From Flavobacteriaceae bacterium (lineage in GTDB: Bacteria > Bacteroidota > Bacteroidia > Flavobacteriales > Flavobacteriaceae), in assembly GCA_015489265.1 (NCBI GenBank), contig WFZY01000104.1:1-9453 (forward strand): DNA of 9,453 bases, written 5' to 3'. The position numbers and the translations under genes are program-made. The notes beneath the pieces were generated by a model, which did not search any database, was not told the origin of the DNA, and saw only the letters and a program-made list of their open reading frames with translations. Below, in pieces: positions 1 through 7,903 of this stretch (positions are counted from its first letter, which is position 1; every line of letters starts with the position of its first letter).

Positions 1-414
1 GGTGAAAAAGACTTTTTAAATCTGAATAAATTAGCCGGTAAATTACTCAGATACAGTGAGTTTGTTGCACTCGGATTAGCGGTAGTTTTCATTATTTTTT
101 ACAAACCCATCGGGATGTTGTTTACCAATGAACCGGAAGTTATCGCTTTATATCGACAAGTCTTTTGGCTGGTCATTTTGATGCAGCCGGTTGGTGCCAT
201 TGCCTTCATTTTCGATGGTATTTTTAAAGGATTGGGCTGGGTCAAATTTCTGCGCAATATGCAACTGGTTGCCACTTTTGTCGTGTTTGTTCCGGTCTTA
301 TTGATTTTAGACGCTTACGGTTTACAACTCTATGGCGTTTGGACAGCTTTCTTGCTTTGGATGGCAGCAAGAGCAGGCAGTTTGTGGTGGCGATTTGAGC
401 GGTTTTTTACTTAA
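1..414 (+). CDS. MATE-family multidrug/Na+ antiporter, C-terminal part (5' end outside window)
   Basis: Reading frame 1 is open from the first base to a TAA at 412-414 and gives 137 residues, so the start lies upstream of the window. The fragment is mostly membrane: hydrophobic segments lie at about fragment residues 21-41, 52-75, 87-105 and 110-128. The segment with M61-Q62-P63, F71-D72-G73 and K76-G77-L78-G79 matches the conserved QP..A..F..DG..KG.G helix of DinF-like MATE transporters. The fragment also ends shortly after its last helix, with a short basic/aromatic tail, as these proteins do. Members export cationic drugs or metabolites through the inner membrane using a Na+ or H+ gradient; the substrate here cannot be told. 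Its last 8 bases overlap the 3' end of rseP on the other strand. The family call is fairly firm, the DinF-like subgroup less so. Confidence 0.78.
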   Translation, partial: GEKDFLNLNKLAGKLLRYSEFVALGLAVVFIIFYKPIGMLFTNEPEVIALYRQVFWLVILMQPVGAIAFIFDGIFKGLGWVKFLRNMQLVATFVVFVPVLLILDAYGLQLYGVWTAFLLWMAARAGSLWWRFERFFT

Positions 415-1753
415 AAAAATGCTTTATAATATCATTGCCGTTTACCAACAATACCAAAGTCAAGAGTAAGATAAAACCGGCTATTTGGGCATATTCCAAG
501 AATTTTTCATTGGGTTTACGTCCCGTTATCATTTCGTAAAGGGTAAACATGGCATGTCCGCCATCGAGTGCCGGAATGGGCAAAACATTTAGTACCGCCA
601 ACATAATGGATAGAAACGCTGTAATCGTCCAAAAACGCCCCCAATCCCAAGTACTGGGAAAAATTTTGGCAATGGAAATAAAACCACCAACCCCTTTATA
701 CGCACCGGTTTTCGGATTAAAAATCATTTTTAATTGGTTGATATACCCCCAAAAGGTTTCTTTGGTGCGTTTGAGTCCTGCCGGTATAGATTGTAAGAAA
801 GAATATTTTTTATTGACGACTTTGATATAGCCGCGCTTTTCCCATTCTTTATAATCACCATTGAGTTGGACGCCTATTTTACCGTTTTCGTCTATCTGTA
901 AATTGACATCGGTGGGTTGTCCGTTGCGTAAAACCGTGACTTGAATAGCTTGTCCCTTATGTGCTTCGAGCAATGGTTTGATTTGATCAAAATATTCGGC
1001 TTTTTGTCCGTTAACGGCAATAATTTGATCACCTTTTTGCAGTTTACCTTCATTCTCTTTGGAAACGACTTTTTCCACAATAAAAGGAATACGGATAGTG
1101 GTTAAACCTTTTTGTTTAGGGTCCTTTTCATCAACTAATTTTTCTATAAAATTAACCGGAAAATTTATGGTTTGTTTCGTACCGTTTCGTTCTACTTCAA
1201 CTTGTTTGGCCGTAATCAATTTAGCATCGACCGTATTGGCATATTTGACCGGTTCATTGTTGATTTTCAATATTTTATCTCCGGTTTTTAAACCTGCTTC
1301 TTTTAGAGCCGGATGTAAAATTTGCAAGCCACCTTTGACGGACTGGATCGGAACCAACTGTTCACCATAGGCATATGCCAAACCGATATAAATAACAATA
1401 GCCAAAAGCACATTGACAATCACACCGGCTAACATAATTATCAAGCGTTGCCACGCCGGTTTGCTGCGAAATTCCCATGGCTGCGGTTCTTGATTGAGAA
1501 AATCTTTATCCATGCTTTCATCAATCATACCGGCTATTTTGACATAACCGCCAAGTGGTAACCAACCGATACCGTACTCTGTTTCGCCGATTTTTTTCTT
1601 AAATAACGAAAAACCGGGATTAAAAAACAGGTAGAATTTGTCAACTTTGGTCCCGAAATATTTGGCAGCCAAAAAATGCCCTAATTCGTGCAAAACGACT
1701 AATATACTTAAACTTAAAAGTAATTGAAATATAATGATTAAGGTTGCATTCAT
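407..1753 (-). CDS. rseP: RseP site-2 intramembrane zinc metalloprotease
   Basis: A 448-residue inner-membrane protease that cleaves anti-sigma factors or other membrane proteins within the bilayer. The first helix carries the zinc motif H22-E23-L24-G25-H26, and a late helix carries NVLPIPALDGG with the third ligand at D397. Between them come the GYGIGWLPLGGYVK-type loop (about 59-72), a second helix near 104-128, and two PDZ-like domains at roughly 135-200 and 225-290. Membrane segments also lie at about 375-396 and 423-440. An upstream in-frame TTG at 1780 would add nine residues (PTINFIYD), but I prefer ATG 1753. Family members start just before this first helix, and the TTG lies inside the predicted promoter element. 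The gene is convergent with the MATE gene and divergent from the kinase gene. In many Bacteroidota the substrates are anti-sigma factors of ECF systems; none is encoded here. Confidence 0.95.
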   Translation of the reverse strand: MNATLIIIFQLLLSLSILVVLHELGHFLAAKYFGTKVDKFYLFFNPGFSLFKKKIGETEYGIGWLPLGGYVKIAGMIDESMDKDFLNQEPQPWEFRSKPAWQRLIIMLAGVIVNVLLAIVIYIGLAYAYGEQLVPIQSVKGGLQILHPALKEAGLKTGDKILKINNEPVKYANTVDAKLITAKQVEVERNGTKQTINFPVNFIEKLVDEKDPKQKGLTTIRIPFIVEKVVSKENEGKLQKGDQIIAVNGQKAEYFDQIKPLLEAHKGQAIQVTVLRNGQPTDVNLQIDENGKIGVQLNGDYKEWEKRGYIKVVNKKYSFLQSIPAGLKRTKETFWGYINQLKMIFNPKTGAYKGVGGFISIAKIFPSTWDWGRFWTITAFLSIMLAVLNVLPIPALDGGHAMFTLYEMITGRKPNEKFLEYAQIAGFILLLTLVLLVNGNDIIKHFFK

Positions 1754-1777
1754 ATCGTAAATAAAATTTATTGTAGG

Positions 1778-1812
1778 CAAAAATAAACTATTTTAAAATA
1801 ATAAATGACAAA
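1778..1812 (-). promoter_or_regulatory. Predicted Bacteroidota-type promoter of rseP
   Basis: On the minus strand, TATTTTTG (1785 down to 1778) fits the Bacteroidota primary-sigma -7 consensus TAnnTTTG exactly. TTTG at 1812-1809 sits 23 bases upstream as a -33 element, at the long end of the known spacing range. Transcription would start near 1772, leaving a leader of about 20 bases before ATG 1753. In AT-rich DNA such matches arise by chance, so this is a prediction. It agrees with the position of the gene and with the ATG start over the TTG. Confidence 0.5.
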
Positions 1813-2021
1813 GAAATGTTAATTTGATAATACAAGATTCCATAATTATTAAAATAACAAATCGTTTTTAAAAATATTAATCAAATAAAAACCGCGTTTA
1901 ATCGAATCAAAGTGACTATTCAGTAAATGAAGATTGTTTGTATATTGTGTTTTCTGTTTCTTTGAAAAAATATGGAAAAGTAAATGGACACTAAAATCAA
2001 AAAATTATGTAAATTACCCCT

Positions 2022-4853
2022 ATGAAAAAATGCTTTGTTGTTTTTATTAGTTTTATAGCTCTGAACATAACGGCTCAGGGCTATAAACATTTTACTATAG
2101 AACAGGGCTTACCAAGCAACAGAGTTTATAAAATATTACAAGATTATGATGGTTTTATTTGGATTGCTACAGACAAAGGTTTGTCTAAATTTGATGGCGA
2201 TTCGTTTAAAAATTTTACGATTGCTAGCGGCTTACCGAGTAATGATATTTGGCAAATTATTTTAACCCGTGACAATAAACTTTGGTTTTTTACACGGTCA
2301 AATAAAATCGGATATATCCGAAATGATTCTATTTATAGCTTTCCGGCACAAAAGGGAGAGTTTCTCTATCCGACTCAAATCAATACCGATTTAAAACAGA
2401 TCTACTTTAAGAGTTATAACCACAATTATACCTTAAAGCATCAAAAATGGCAAATTATACCCATTCATAAAAAAGATAGTGTACATTTTGCCTCTCTCAA
2501 AGTGATTCACTCTAAAATCAGCTACTTATCTATGCAATCTAATAATGACATAGATAGCCCGCGTCAATTTATACTAACAGATAGTTTGTTACATCCATTG
2601 TCTAAATTAAAAACATCTTATAATGATTTATACGTCAAAGGCCAAATAAATGACAGTTTGATAGCTATTTCCTCTGAAAAAGGAATTCACTTTATCAACC
2701 TAAACAATTTGAAATTCTATCATATCATAAAACCGGCTTTTTTTAAGAAAAATTTATATATCAGAACGATGGCAACTGATAAAGATGTACAAATTTCAAC
2801 AGAAAATTTTTGGGCAAATTTGGGAAATGATTATCAACTGAAAAATATCAAAACTTTTCCAAAAAAATTTAATTTGACTACTGTTTTTAAAGACCGGAAA
2901 GGCAATTTTTGGGGCACAACTTATGCCAAAGGTGTGTATTTTTTTCCTAAAAATGCTTTGAGTAGTCAAAATGAATTACCAAATGAACCCGTACAATTCT
3001 TAAAAATATTTAATAAGCAATTATTTGCCGGTGTTTTAAATAAAGGCATATACAGATTTAATCCTGCTACTGAAAAATTTGAGCGTTTTTTTAAAAATAA
3101 AGATTATCTCTTTGACTTTTATTATGAAGATGATCAAAATTTCGCAGTAATATCTAATACTTCTACTTTTATCAAAAACCACAACCGGCTTATTGAGTAT
3201 AAACGCATTGGTAAAGGTTTGATAAAATTAGAAAATGGACTCTATGCCATTAGAGAACGGGGGCAAATCACGGTTTTTAACCGGAATTTAAAACTTATTA
3301 AGACCTATCCGCTAGAAGGTTGTAACGATTTTATTTCATACAATAATCATTTATTTTGCGGAACACCTATTGGACTTTTTCAAATTGTAAATGATTCTAT
3401 AAAACGCATCAATTTTTTCCAAAAACCAATACCGGTTTTATCCCTTAACAAAATCGGAAATTATTTGATTGTCGGCACGGACGGTTTAGGTGTTTATGTA
3501 CGGAATGCACAACAAAAAATACTATTTCTAAAAGAAACCAAAGGTCTGATAGTCAATCATATATTTGTTAATGGTAACATGATTTGGTTAGCTACGCAAA
3601 AAGGTGTTTATAATTATTTTTTTGAAAAAGGACAATTTTACTTAAAGAAAATTTTACGTCGAACCGATGGCTTGATTTCCGATCATGTCAACCATGTTGT
3701 GGTTTTTAACGACAAACTTTACACATCTAATTTTAGCGGTATTAGTTCTGTCAACCTAAATCCCGAACAAAAATTATCATTACAAAAAATTTATTTTAAA
3801 TCCATCAACTACAATGGTAAAAACATCCATGATAAAGACAAAATTGCTTACCGCCAAAACAACAATTTGCTTATCAATTTCGGGTTGATTGATTTTACCG
3901 GTCAAGAACATAACCGGTATTTTTATCAATTATTACCGGTACAAAACAATTGGCTGGAAATTGACTCTAAAAATATCAATTTCAACAATTTAAAACCTAA
4001 CGATTATACATTTAATGTAAAAGTTGTCAATCCTTACAGGCAAGCTTTTACCAAGTCTTTTAGCTTTAGCATCACACCATTGTGGTGGCAAACCGGTTGG
4101 GCACACGTGCTTATGGTCATCACTATTTTATTTACATTTTTTACATTAGCTTACTGGATGCGTCGCAAGGAACTTCGGAAACAGAGAGCCAAATTAGTCG
4201 CGCAAAAACAAATGGCGGAATTTGAATTACATGCACTTCGCAGCCAAATGAATCCACATTTTGTTTTTAATTCGTTAAACGCCATTCAATATTATATCAA
4301 TGATGAAAATTATGACAAATCGGAATCTTATCTGGTCAAATTTTCACGGTTAATCCGGATGATATTTGAGTTTTCGCGTAAAAAATCTATCAAACTCAAA
4401 CAAGAAATCGATTTGTTAAAATCTTATCTCAATCTGGAAAAAATGCGTTTTGGCGACCGGTTTAACTATTGTATCAATATCGACAAAAAACTTAATATTG
4501 ACACAAGAGAAATACCGACACTTTTATTACAACCTATTGTTGAGAATGCCGTCAACCACGGTATTTTTCACAAAAAAGGTAAAGGCACCATTTGCTTGGA
4601 TTTTAAATATCTGGACGAAAACAGTTATGAAATACAAATTAAAGATGATGGAGTCGGACTGGAAAAATCAGCAGAAATCAACAAGCGTTCCTTAAAAAAA
4701 CACCAATCTCGCTCAACACAAATACTCAAAGACCGTATCAAATTGCTCAACCTGTCAGGTAAGTGGCAAATCACTTATGAAATAACCGATAAAACTAAAG
4801 ACCAACAAACAACTTATAATACCATTGTCAAACTAAAAATAACGAAACTATGA
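2022..4853 (+). CDS. Periplasmic-propeller (Reg_prop/Y_Y_Y) LytS-type sensor histidine kinase
   Basis: A 943-residue membrane sensor kinase. Residues 1-18 form a signal peptide (MKK, hydrophobic core, cleavage near TA|QG). About 580 residues follow with ligand_beta-propeller repeats; the clearest blades are GLPSNRVYKILQDYDGFIWI (29-48), GLPSNDIWQII (from 69), FKDRKGNFWGTTY (from 289), GLIVNHIF...MIWLATQKG (508-528) and GLISDHVNHVVV (550-561). This length fits two seven-bladed propellers. A Y_Y_Y domain spans about 625-686, with one transmembrane helix at about 694-712 and a charged coiled-coil linker at 714-735. The kinase is of the His_kinase (LytS) family: phosphoacceptor H746 in MNPHFVFNSLN, N-box E841-N842-A-V-N845-H846, and G-box D875-D876-G-V-G879. 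It has no fused receiver or DNA-binding domain, unlike many hybrid relatives. The stop overlaps the next start by ATGA, so it is translationally coupled to its regulator. The ligand is unknown. The sensor half is more AT-rich than neighbouring genes. Confidence 0.93.
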   Translation: MKKCFVVFISFIALNITAQGYKHFTIEQGLPSNRVYKILQDYDGFIWIATDKGLSKFDGDSFKNFTIASGLPSNDIWQIILTRDNKLWFFTRSNKIGYIRNDSIYSFPAQKGEFLYPTQINTDLKQIYFKSYNHNYTLKHQKWQIIPIHKKDSVHFASLKVIHSKISYLSMQSNNDIDSPRQFILTDSLLHPLSKLKTSYNDLYVKGQINDSLIAISSEKGIHFINLNNLKFYHIIKPAFFKKNLYIRTMATDKDVQISTENFWANLGNDYQLKNIKTFPKKFNLTTVFKDRKGNFWGTTYAKGVYFFPKNALSSQNELPNEPVQFLKIFNKQLFAGVLNKGIYRFNPATEKFERFFKNKDYLFDFYYEDDQNFAVISNTSTFIKNHNRLIEYKRIGKGLIKLENGLYAIRERGQITVFNRNLKLIKTYPLEGCNDFISYNNHLFCGTPIGLFQIVNDSIKRINFFQKPIPVLSLNKIGNYLIVGTDGLGVYVRNAQQKILFLKETKGLIVNHIFVNGNMIWLATQKGVYNYFFEKGQFYLKKILRRTDGLISDHVNHVVVFNDKLYTSNFSGISSVNLNPEQKLSLQKIYFKSINYNGKNIHDKDKIAYRQNNNLLINFGLIDFTGQEHNRYFYQLLPVQNNWLEIDSKNINFNNLKPNDYTFNVKVVNPYRQAFTKSFSFSITPLWWQTGWAHVLMVITILFTFFTLAYWMRRKELRKQRAKLVAQKQMAEFELHALRSQMNPHFVFNSLNAIQYYINDENYDKSESYLVKFSRLIRMIFEFSRKKSIKLKQEIDLLKSYLNLEKMRFGDRFNYCINIDKKLNIDTREIPTLLLQPIVENAVNHGIFHKKGKGTICLDFKYLDENSYEIQIKDDGVGLEKSAEINKRSLKKHQSRSTQILKDRIKLLNLSGKWQITYEITDKTKDQQTTYNTIVKLKITKL

Positions 4854-5584
4854 TCCGTTGTATCTTAATAGACGACGAAGCTAAAGCCCTGAAAATGCTT
4901 CAAAAAAAAATCAAAAAAAACTTTCCACAACTGGAAATTCTTGGCAGTTTTCAAGAACCGGAACAGGGGGTTAAAGCCATAGAAAAATTAAAACCGGATT
5001 TGGTTTTTTTAGATATTGCCATGCCCAATATGAGCGGTTTTGATGTCTTATCACAATTTGACGAGCCGGAGTTTGAAGTAATTTTTGTAACGGCTTATGA
5101 TAATTATGCCATACAAGCCATTCGGCATGCGGCTATCGGTTATATTGTCAAACCTATTGATGATGAAGCACTTGCTCAAGCCATTGCAAAAGCAGAAAAA
5201 AATATCCAACTCAAAACCGCTAAAAAAAGCAATCAAATACTTTTAGATTTGTTAACTGAAAAAAGCAATACGATTTCAATTCCAACTCAAGAAGGTTATA
5301 CTTTTATCAAAAAAGATCATGTGATCCGGCTGGAAGGTGCTGACGGCTATACCAAAATTATTTGTAACGATAATCATGAATATTTAAGCTCTTATAATTT
5401 GGGGAAATTTTTAGAGCTTTTAAATACCAATGATTTTTTTCAACCGCACCGTTCTCATATAGTCAACTTAAAATATGTAACACGTTACCTAAATGAAGGT
5501 TACTTGGAATTGGCTGATAAAACCACTGTGCCATTGGTCAAAACCAAACGTAAGGCATTTTTGGAATTAATGAACCCATCTTAA
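4850..5584 (+). CDS. LytTR-family response regulator
   Basis: A 244-residue cytoplasmic transcription factor, the evident partner of the kinase immediately upstream (ATGA overlap at 4850-4853). The receiver domain covers about residues 1-118, with acidic pocket D8-D9, phosphoacceptor D55 in LVFLDIAMPNMSG, switch residue T81 (FVTAYD) and K101-P102. A short linker leads to the LytTR DNA-binding domain at about 141-241, marked by IRLEGADGYTKI and by FFQPHRSHIVNLKYV (196-210). Proteins of this design (AlgR/LytR/VirR type) bind direct-repeat sites upstream of target promoters. No such site could be recognised by eye in the region before the kinase gene, so autoregulation is neither shown nor excluded. 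No other likely target gene lies beside it. The last 18 bases overlap the 3' end of the convergent GT9 gene. Confidence 0.94.
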   Translation: MIRCILIDDEAKALKMLQKKIKKNFPQLEILGSFQEPEQGVKAIEKLKPDLVFLDIAMPNMSGFDVLSQFDEPEFEVIFVTAYDNYAIQAIRHAAIGYIVKPIDDEALAQAIAKAEKNIQLKTAKKSNQILLDLLTEKSNTISIPTQEGYTFIKKDHVIRLEGADGYTKIICNDNHEYLSSYNLGKFLELLNTNDFFQPHRSHIVNLKYVTRYLNEGYLELADKTTVPLVKTKRKAFLELMNPS

Positions 5585-6601
5585 AATTTTGGCAGCAATT
5601 TCTTCGGGTTTGATGCTTTCCCATACATTTTCAAACCCTTCAAAAGTCCGGTTACCGTAAACCGAAGTTGGCAATTGCGGAAAACCTTTCAAATCCGGTA
5701 ATATTTGATTTTCAGCAGGTTGATTAAACGGCGCAAAACCGGCATACGGATGCGTAGCGCCCCAAATAGTTACCACCGGCACCCCAAACAAGGCCGCTAA
5801 ATGTCCGTTGCCCGAGTCCATACTTAACATGACTTGTAAGCGGCTGATGATTTGTAATTCTTCTTCAAATGAAAAAATACAGGCAGTATTATAAATTCGA
5901 TTGTTATCAATTTGTTCCAATTCATCGAGTAATTGTCTTTCCTTATCTCCCCCACCAAATAATAAAATGCTTATTTCTTCATCTTTTTGAAGTAACAACC
6001 GAATTACTTCTTTGATTTTTTCCAAGGGATATTGTTTCCCTGCATGTGCTGCAAAAGGGGCAATTCCTATGGTTTTATCACCATCTAAAATCGAAAAAAA
6101 TAACCTTATTTGTTTGGGTAGATCCGAAAGTTCCGGTTTAAATTGTTTTAAATCAACAGGATAACCCAATTTTTCAAAAACATCCGCATATCGCTGATGG
6201 GTTGTTTTGAGCGGTTTAAAAATTTTGTTTTGCGGGCGTGTTAGAGCTTTTTTTTCAGCTCTGCCTTTATCGATGATTGCTATTTTTTTAAAACCGCCTA
6301 ACCTGAACAATGTTCTTAAAACTTTGGTGCGTAACACATCGTGCAAATCGGCAATGGCATCGGGTTGTTTGGTTTTGAGATAGCGGTATAAGCGAAATAA
6401 GCCCGGTAAACCGTTATATTTTTGCTTCAAATCAACGCCTATAAATTCGGTTCGGGGCAGTCCCTTAAATAAAGGTTCAAAAAAAGGGCGAGAAACCACT
6501 ACAATTTCTACATCGTCATAGGTATTGAGCAGTACTTGCAGCACCGGAACGGTCATAGCCACGTCGCCCATAGCCGAAAAACGGAATACCATGATTTTCA
6601 T
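5567..6601 (-). CDS. Glycosyltransferase family 9 (heptosyltransferase-like)
   Basis: A 344-residue GT-B fold enzyme related to the ADP-heptose:LPS heptosyltransferases. It probably transfers a sugar from a nucleotide donor to LPS core or another surface glycan on the cytoplasmic face of the inner membrane. The N-terminal signature is KIMVFRFSAMGDVAMTVPVL (2-21), whose GD pair sits where heptosyltransferases bind acceptor/donor. The C-terminal half has IAPFAAHAGKQYP (about 180-192), FGGGDKE (about 215-221), and the donor-site block SMDSGNGHLAALFGVPVV (260-277) followed by WGATHP. An in-frame GTG at 6607 directly abuts the murF stop. I chose ATG 6601 because relatives begin MKIL..RFSAMGD. It is the third gene of the fbp-murF cluster, only six bases after murF, so it is co-transcribed. 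The exact sugar and acceptor are unknown; heptose itself is not assured in this phylum. Confidence 0.87.
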   Translation of the reverse strand: MKIMVFRFSAMGDVAMTVPVLQVLLNTYDDVEIVVVSRPFFEPLFKGLPRTEFIGVDLKQKYNGLPGLFRLYRYLKTKQPDAIADLHDVLRTKVLRTLFRLGGFKKIAIIDKGRAEKKALTRPQNKIFKPLKTTHQRYADVFEKLGYPVDLKQFKPELSDLPKQIRLFFSILDGDKTIGIAPFAAHAGKQYPLEKIKEVIRLLLQKDEEISILLFGGGDKERQLLDELEQIDNNRIYNTACIFSFEEELQIISRLQVMLSMDSGNGHLAALFGVPVVTIWGATHPYAGFAPFNQPAENQILPDLKGFPQLPTSVYGNRTFEGFENVWESIKPEEIAAKILRWVH

Positions 6602-6607
6602 ATCCAC

Positions 6608-7903
6608 TTATTTACCATGATTTTGCAGTATTTTTTCCAATGCCATGCCACGCGAGCCCTTTATCAAAATATTAGCATCTTTTATTGTGTCAAAGATACC
6701 GCTATCAATAAAATCTTGCGTGGTCTTAAATTTGGGTAAATCCGTTTGGGTTTGTGCAAAATTTTCCCCGATTAAATAAGCTTCAATACCATGCTCTTTG
6801 ACAAAATCGGCAATAGCTTGATGTTCGGCAGCCGCTTCGTTGCCCAATTCAAACATATCGCCCAAAACAGCCACTTTGCGTTTGCCCGACATTTGCAACA
6901 GATTGGTTAATGCCGCTTTCATACTGGTCGGGTTAGCGTTGTAAGCATCTAAAATGATTAAATTGTCGTTTTGTTCAACAATTTGCGAACGCATATCTTT
7001 AGGCGTATAATGTTCCAACGCCTGTTTGATTTCATTGTCCGACAAATTGAAAAATTTACCGGCTGCAATAGCATAGCCGATATTGGACAAATTATATTTA
7101 CCGGTAATTTGGGTTTGGATATCGGTATCGTTTAACCGGATTTTCAGTTCGGGACTATTTGAAATATCTTGTAGTTGCACATCGGCATCAGGATGATGAT
7201 TGTAGCTGAATGTATAAGTCTTTAATCCTTCGGCTGCTTTGCTGACCAATGCATCATCGAGATTGACAAAAGCCATACCTGCTTTCTGCTTAAGATAGTC
7301 AAACAAAGCGGTCTTTTCTTTTAAAACCCCGTCTAAATCTTTGAATTCTTCTAAATGTGCTTTACCGATACCGGTAATGATACCAAAATCCGGGTCGGCT
7401 ATTTTGGTCAGCGCATCTATTTCGCCAAAATGATTGGTTCCCATTTCGACAATAGCGATATCGGCATCTTCGGGTATTTCCAATAAGGTTAAAGGCACCC
7501 CGATATGATTATTTAAGTTTTTATAAGTAGCTGCCGTCCGGTAGCGTTGCGACAAAACGGCATTGACCAATTCTTTAGTTGTGGTTTTGCCGTTACTACC
7601 GGTTATGGCAATGGTCGGCATACCGACATATTGCCGGTGAAATTTACCGAGTTCTTGTAATGCCTTTAAACTGTCTTCTACATAAAAAAAGCGTTTTTCT
7701 TTGACAATATTTTTCTTTTTATCGTCTATAACTGCAATATGCGCACCTTTTTCAAGGGCTTCTTCGGCAAAACGGTTGCCGTCAAAGCGTTCGCCTTTAA
7801 GCGCCCAAAAAATATCCCCTTCTTCTACTTCCTTGCTGTTACGGGTTATTTTAGGGTGTGTTAAATAGATTTCGTGCAGTTCTTTAAGTTCTTTCTCCGT
7901 CAT
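6608..7903 (-). CDS. murF: MurF, UDP-MurNAc-tripeptide:D-Ala-D-Ala ligase
   Basis: A 431-residue cytoplasmic ATP-dependent ligase that adds D-Ala-D-Ala to UDP-MurNAc-tripeptide, the last soluble step of peptidoglycan precursor synthesis. The N-terminal substrate domain holds SKEVEEGDIFWALKGERFDG (about 23-42). The central ATPase domain has the P-loop T101-G-S-N-G-K106-T-T-T, then NNHIGVPLTLL (131-141) and EMGTNHFGEI (153-162). The C-terminal domain has DAYNANPTSM (319-328), VLGDMFELG (346-354) and KGSRGMALE (415-423). DAYNANP and the FWALKG start separate MurF from MurC, MurD and MurE. Length is normal. The ATG lies 20 bases inside the 3' end of fbp, so translation is probably coupled. It stands apart from any mur/division cluster visible in this window. 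Confidence 0.96.
   Translation of the reverse strand: MTEKELKELHEIYLTHPKITRNSKEVEEGDIFWALKGERFDGNRFAEEALEKGAHIAVIDDKKKNIVKEKRFFYVEDSLKALQELGKFHRQYVGMPTIAITGSNGKTTTKELVNAVLSQRYRTAATYKNLNNHIGVPLTLLEIPEDADIAIVEMGTNHFGEIDALTKIADPDFGIITGIGKAHLEEFKDLDGVLKEKTALFDYLKQKAGMAFVNLDDALVSKAAEGLKTYTFSYNHHPDADVQLQDISNSPELKIRLNDTDIQTQITGKYNLSNIGYAIAAGKFFNLSDNEIKQALEHYTPKDMRSQIVEQNDNLIILDAYNANPTSMKAALTNLLQMSGKRKVAVLGDMFELGNEAAAEHQAIADFVKEHGIEAYLIGENFAQTQTDLPKFKTTQDFIDSGIFDTIKDANILIKGSRGMALEKILQNHGK

Noticed and set aside
549..830. Open frame of 93 codons on the plus strand inside rseP
   Set aside because: It is antisense to a well-supported protease gene, has no recognisable domain, and shows low-complexity composition. 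The frame at 1059-1370 is rejected for the same reason.
1900..2021. Promoter for the sensor kinase operon
   Set aside because: The nearest matches to TAnnTTTG on the plus strand (TTAATTTG near 1822, TTTCTTTG at 1957-1964) each miss the key A, and their -33 partners are poorly spaced. I could not support a site.
4450..4695. Open frame of 81 codons inside the histidine kinase gene
   Set aside because: It lies in a different frame across the conserved N- and G-box region of the kinase, so it is a by-product of that conserved sequence.
6536..6739. Open frame on the plus strand across the GT9/murF junction
   Set aside because: It is antisense to the conserved starts and ends of two firm genes and resembles no known protein. 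The same applies to the minus-strand frames at 892-1080, 5051-5236 and 8231-8422.
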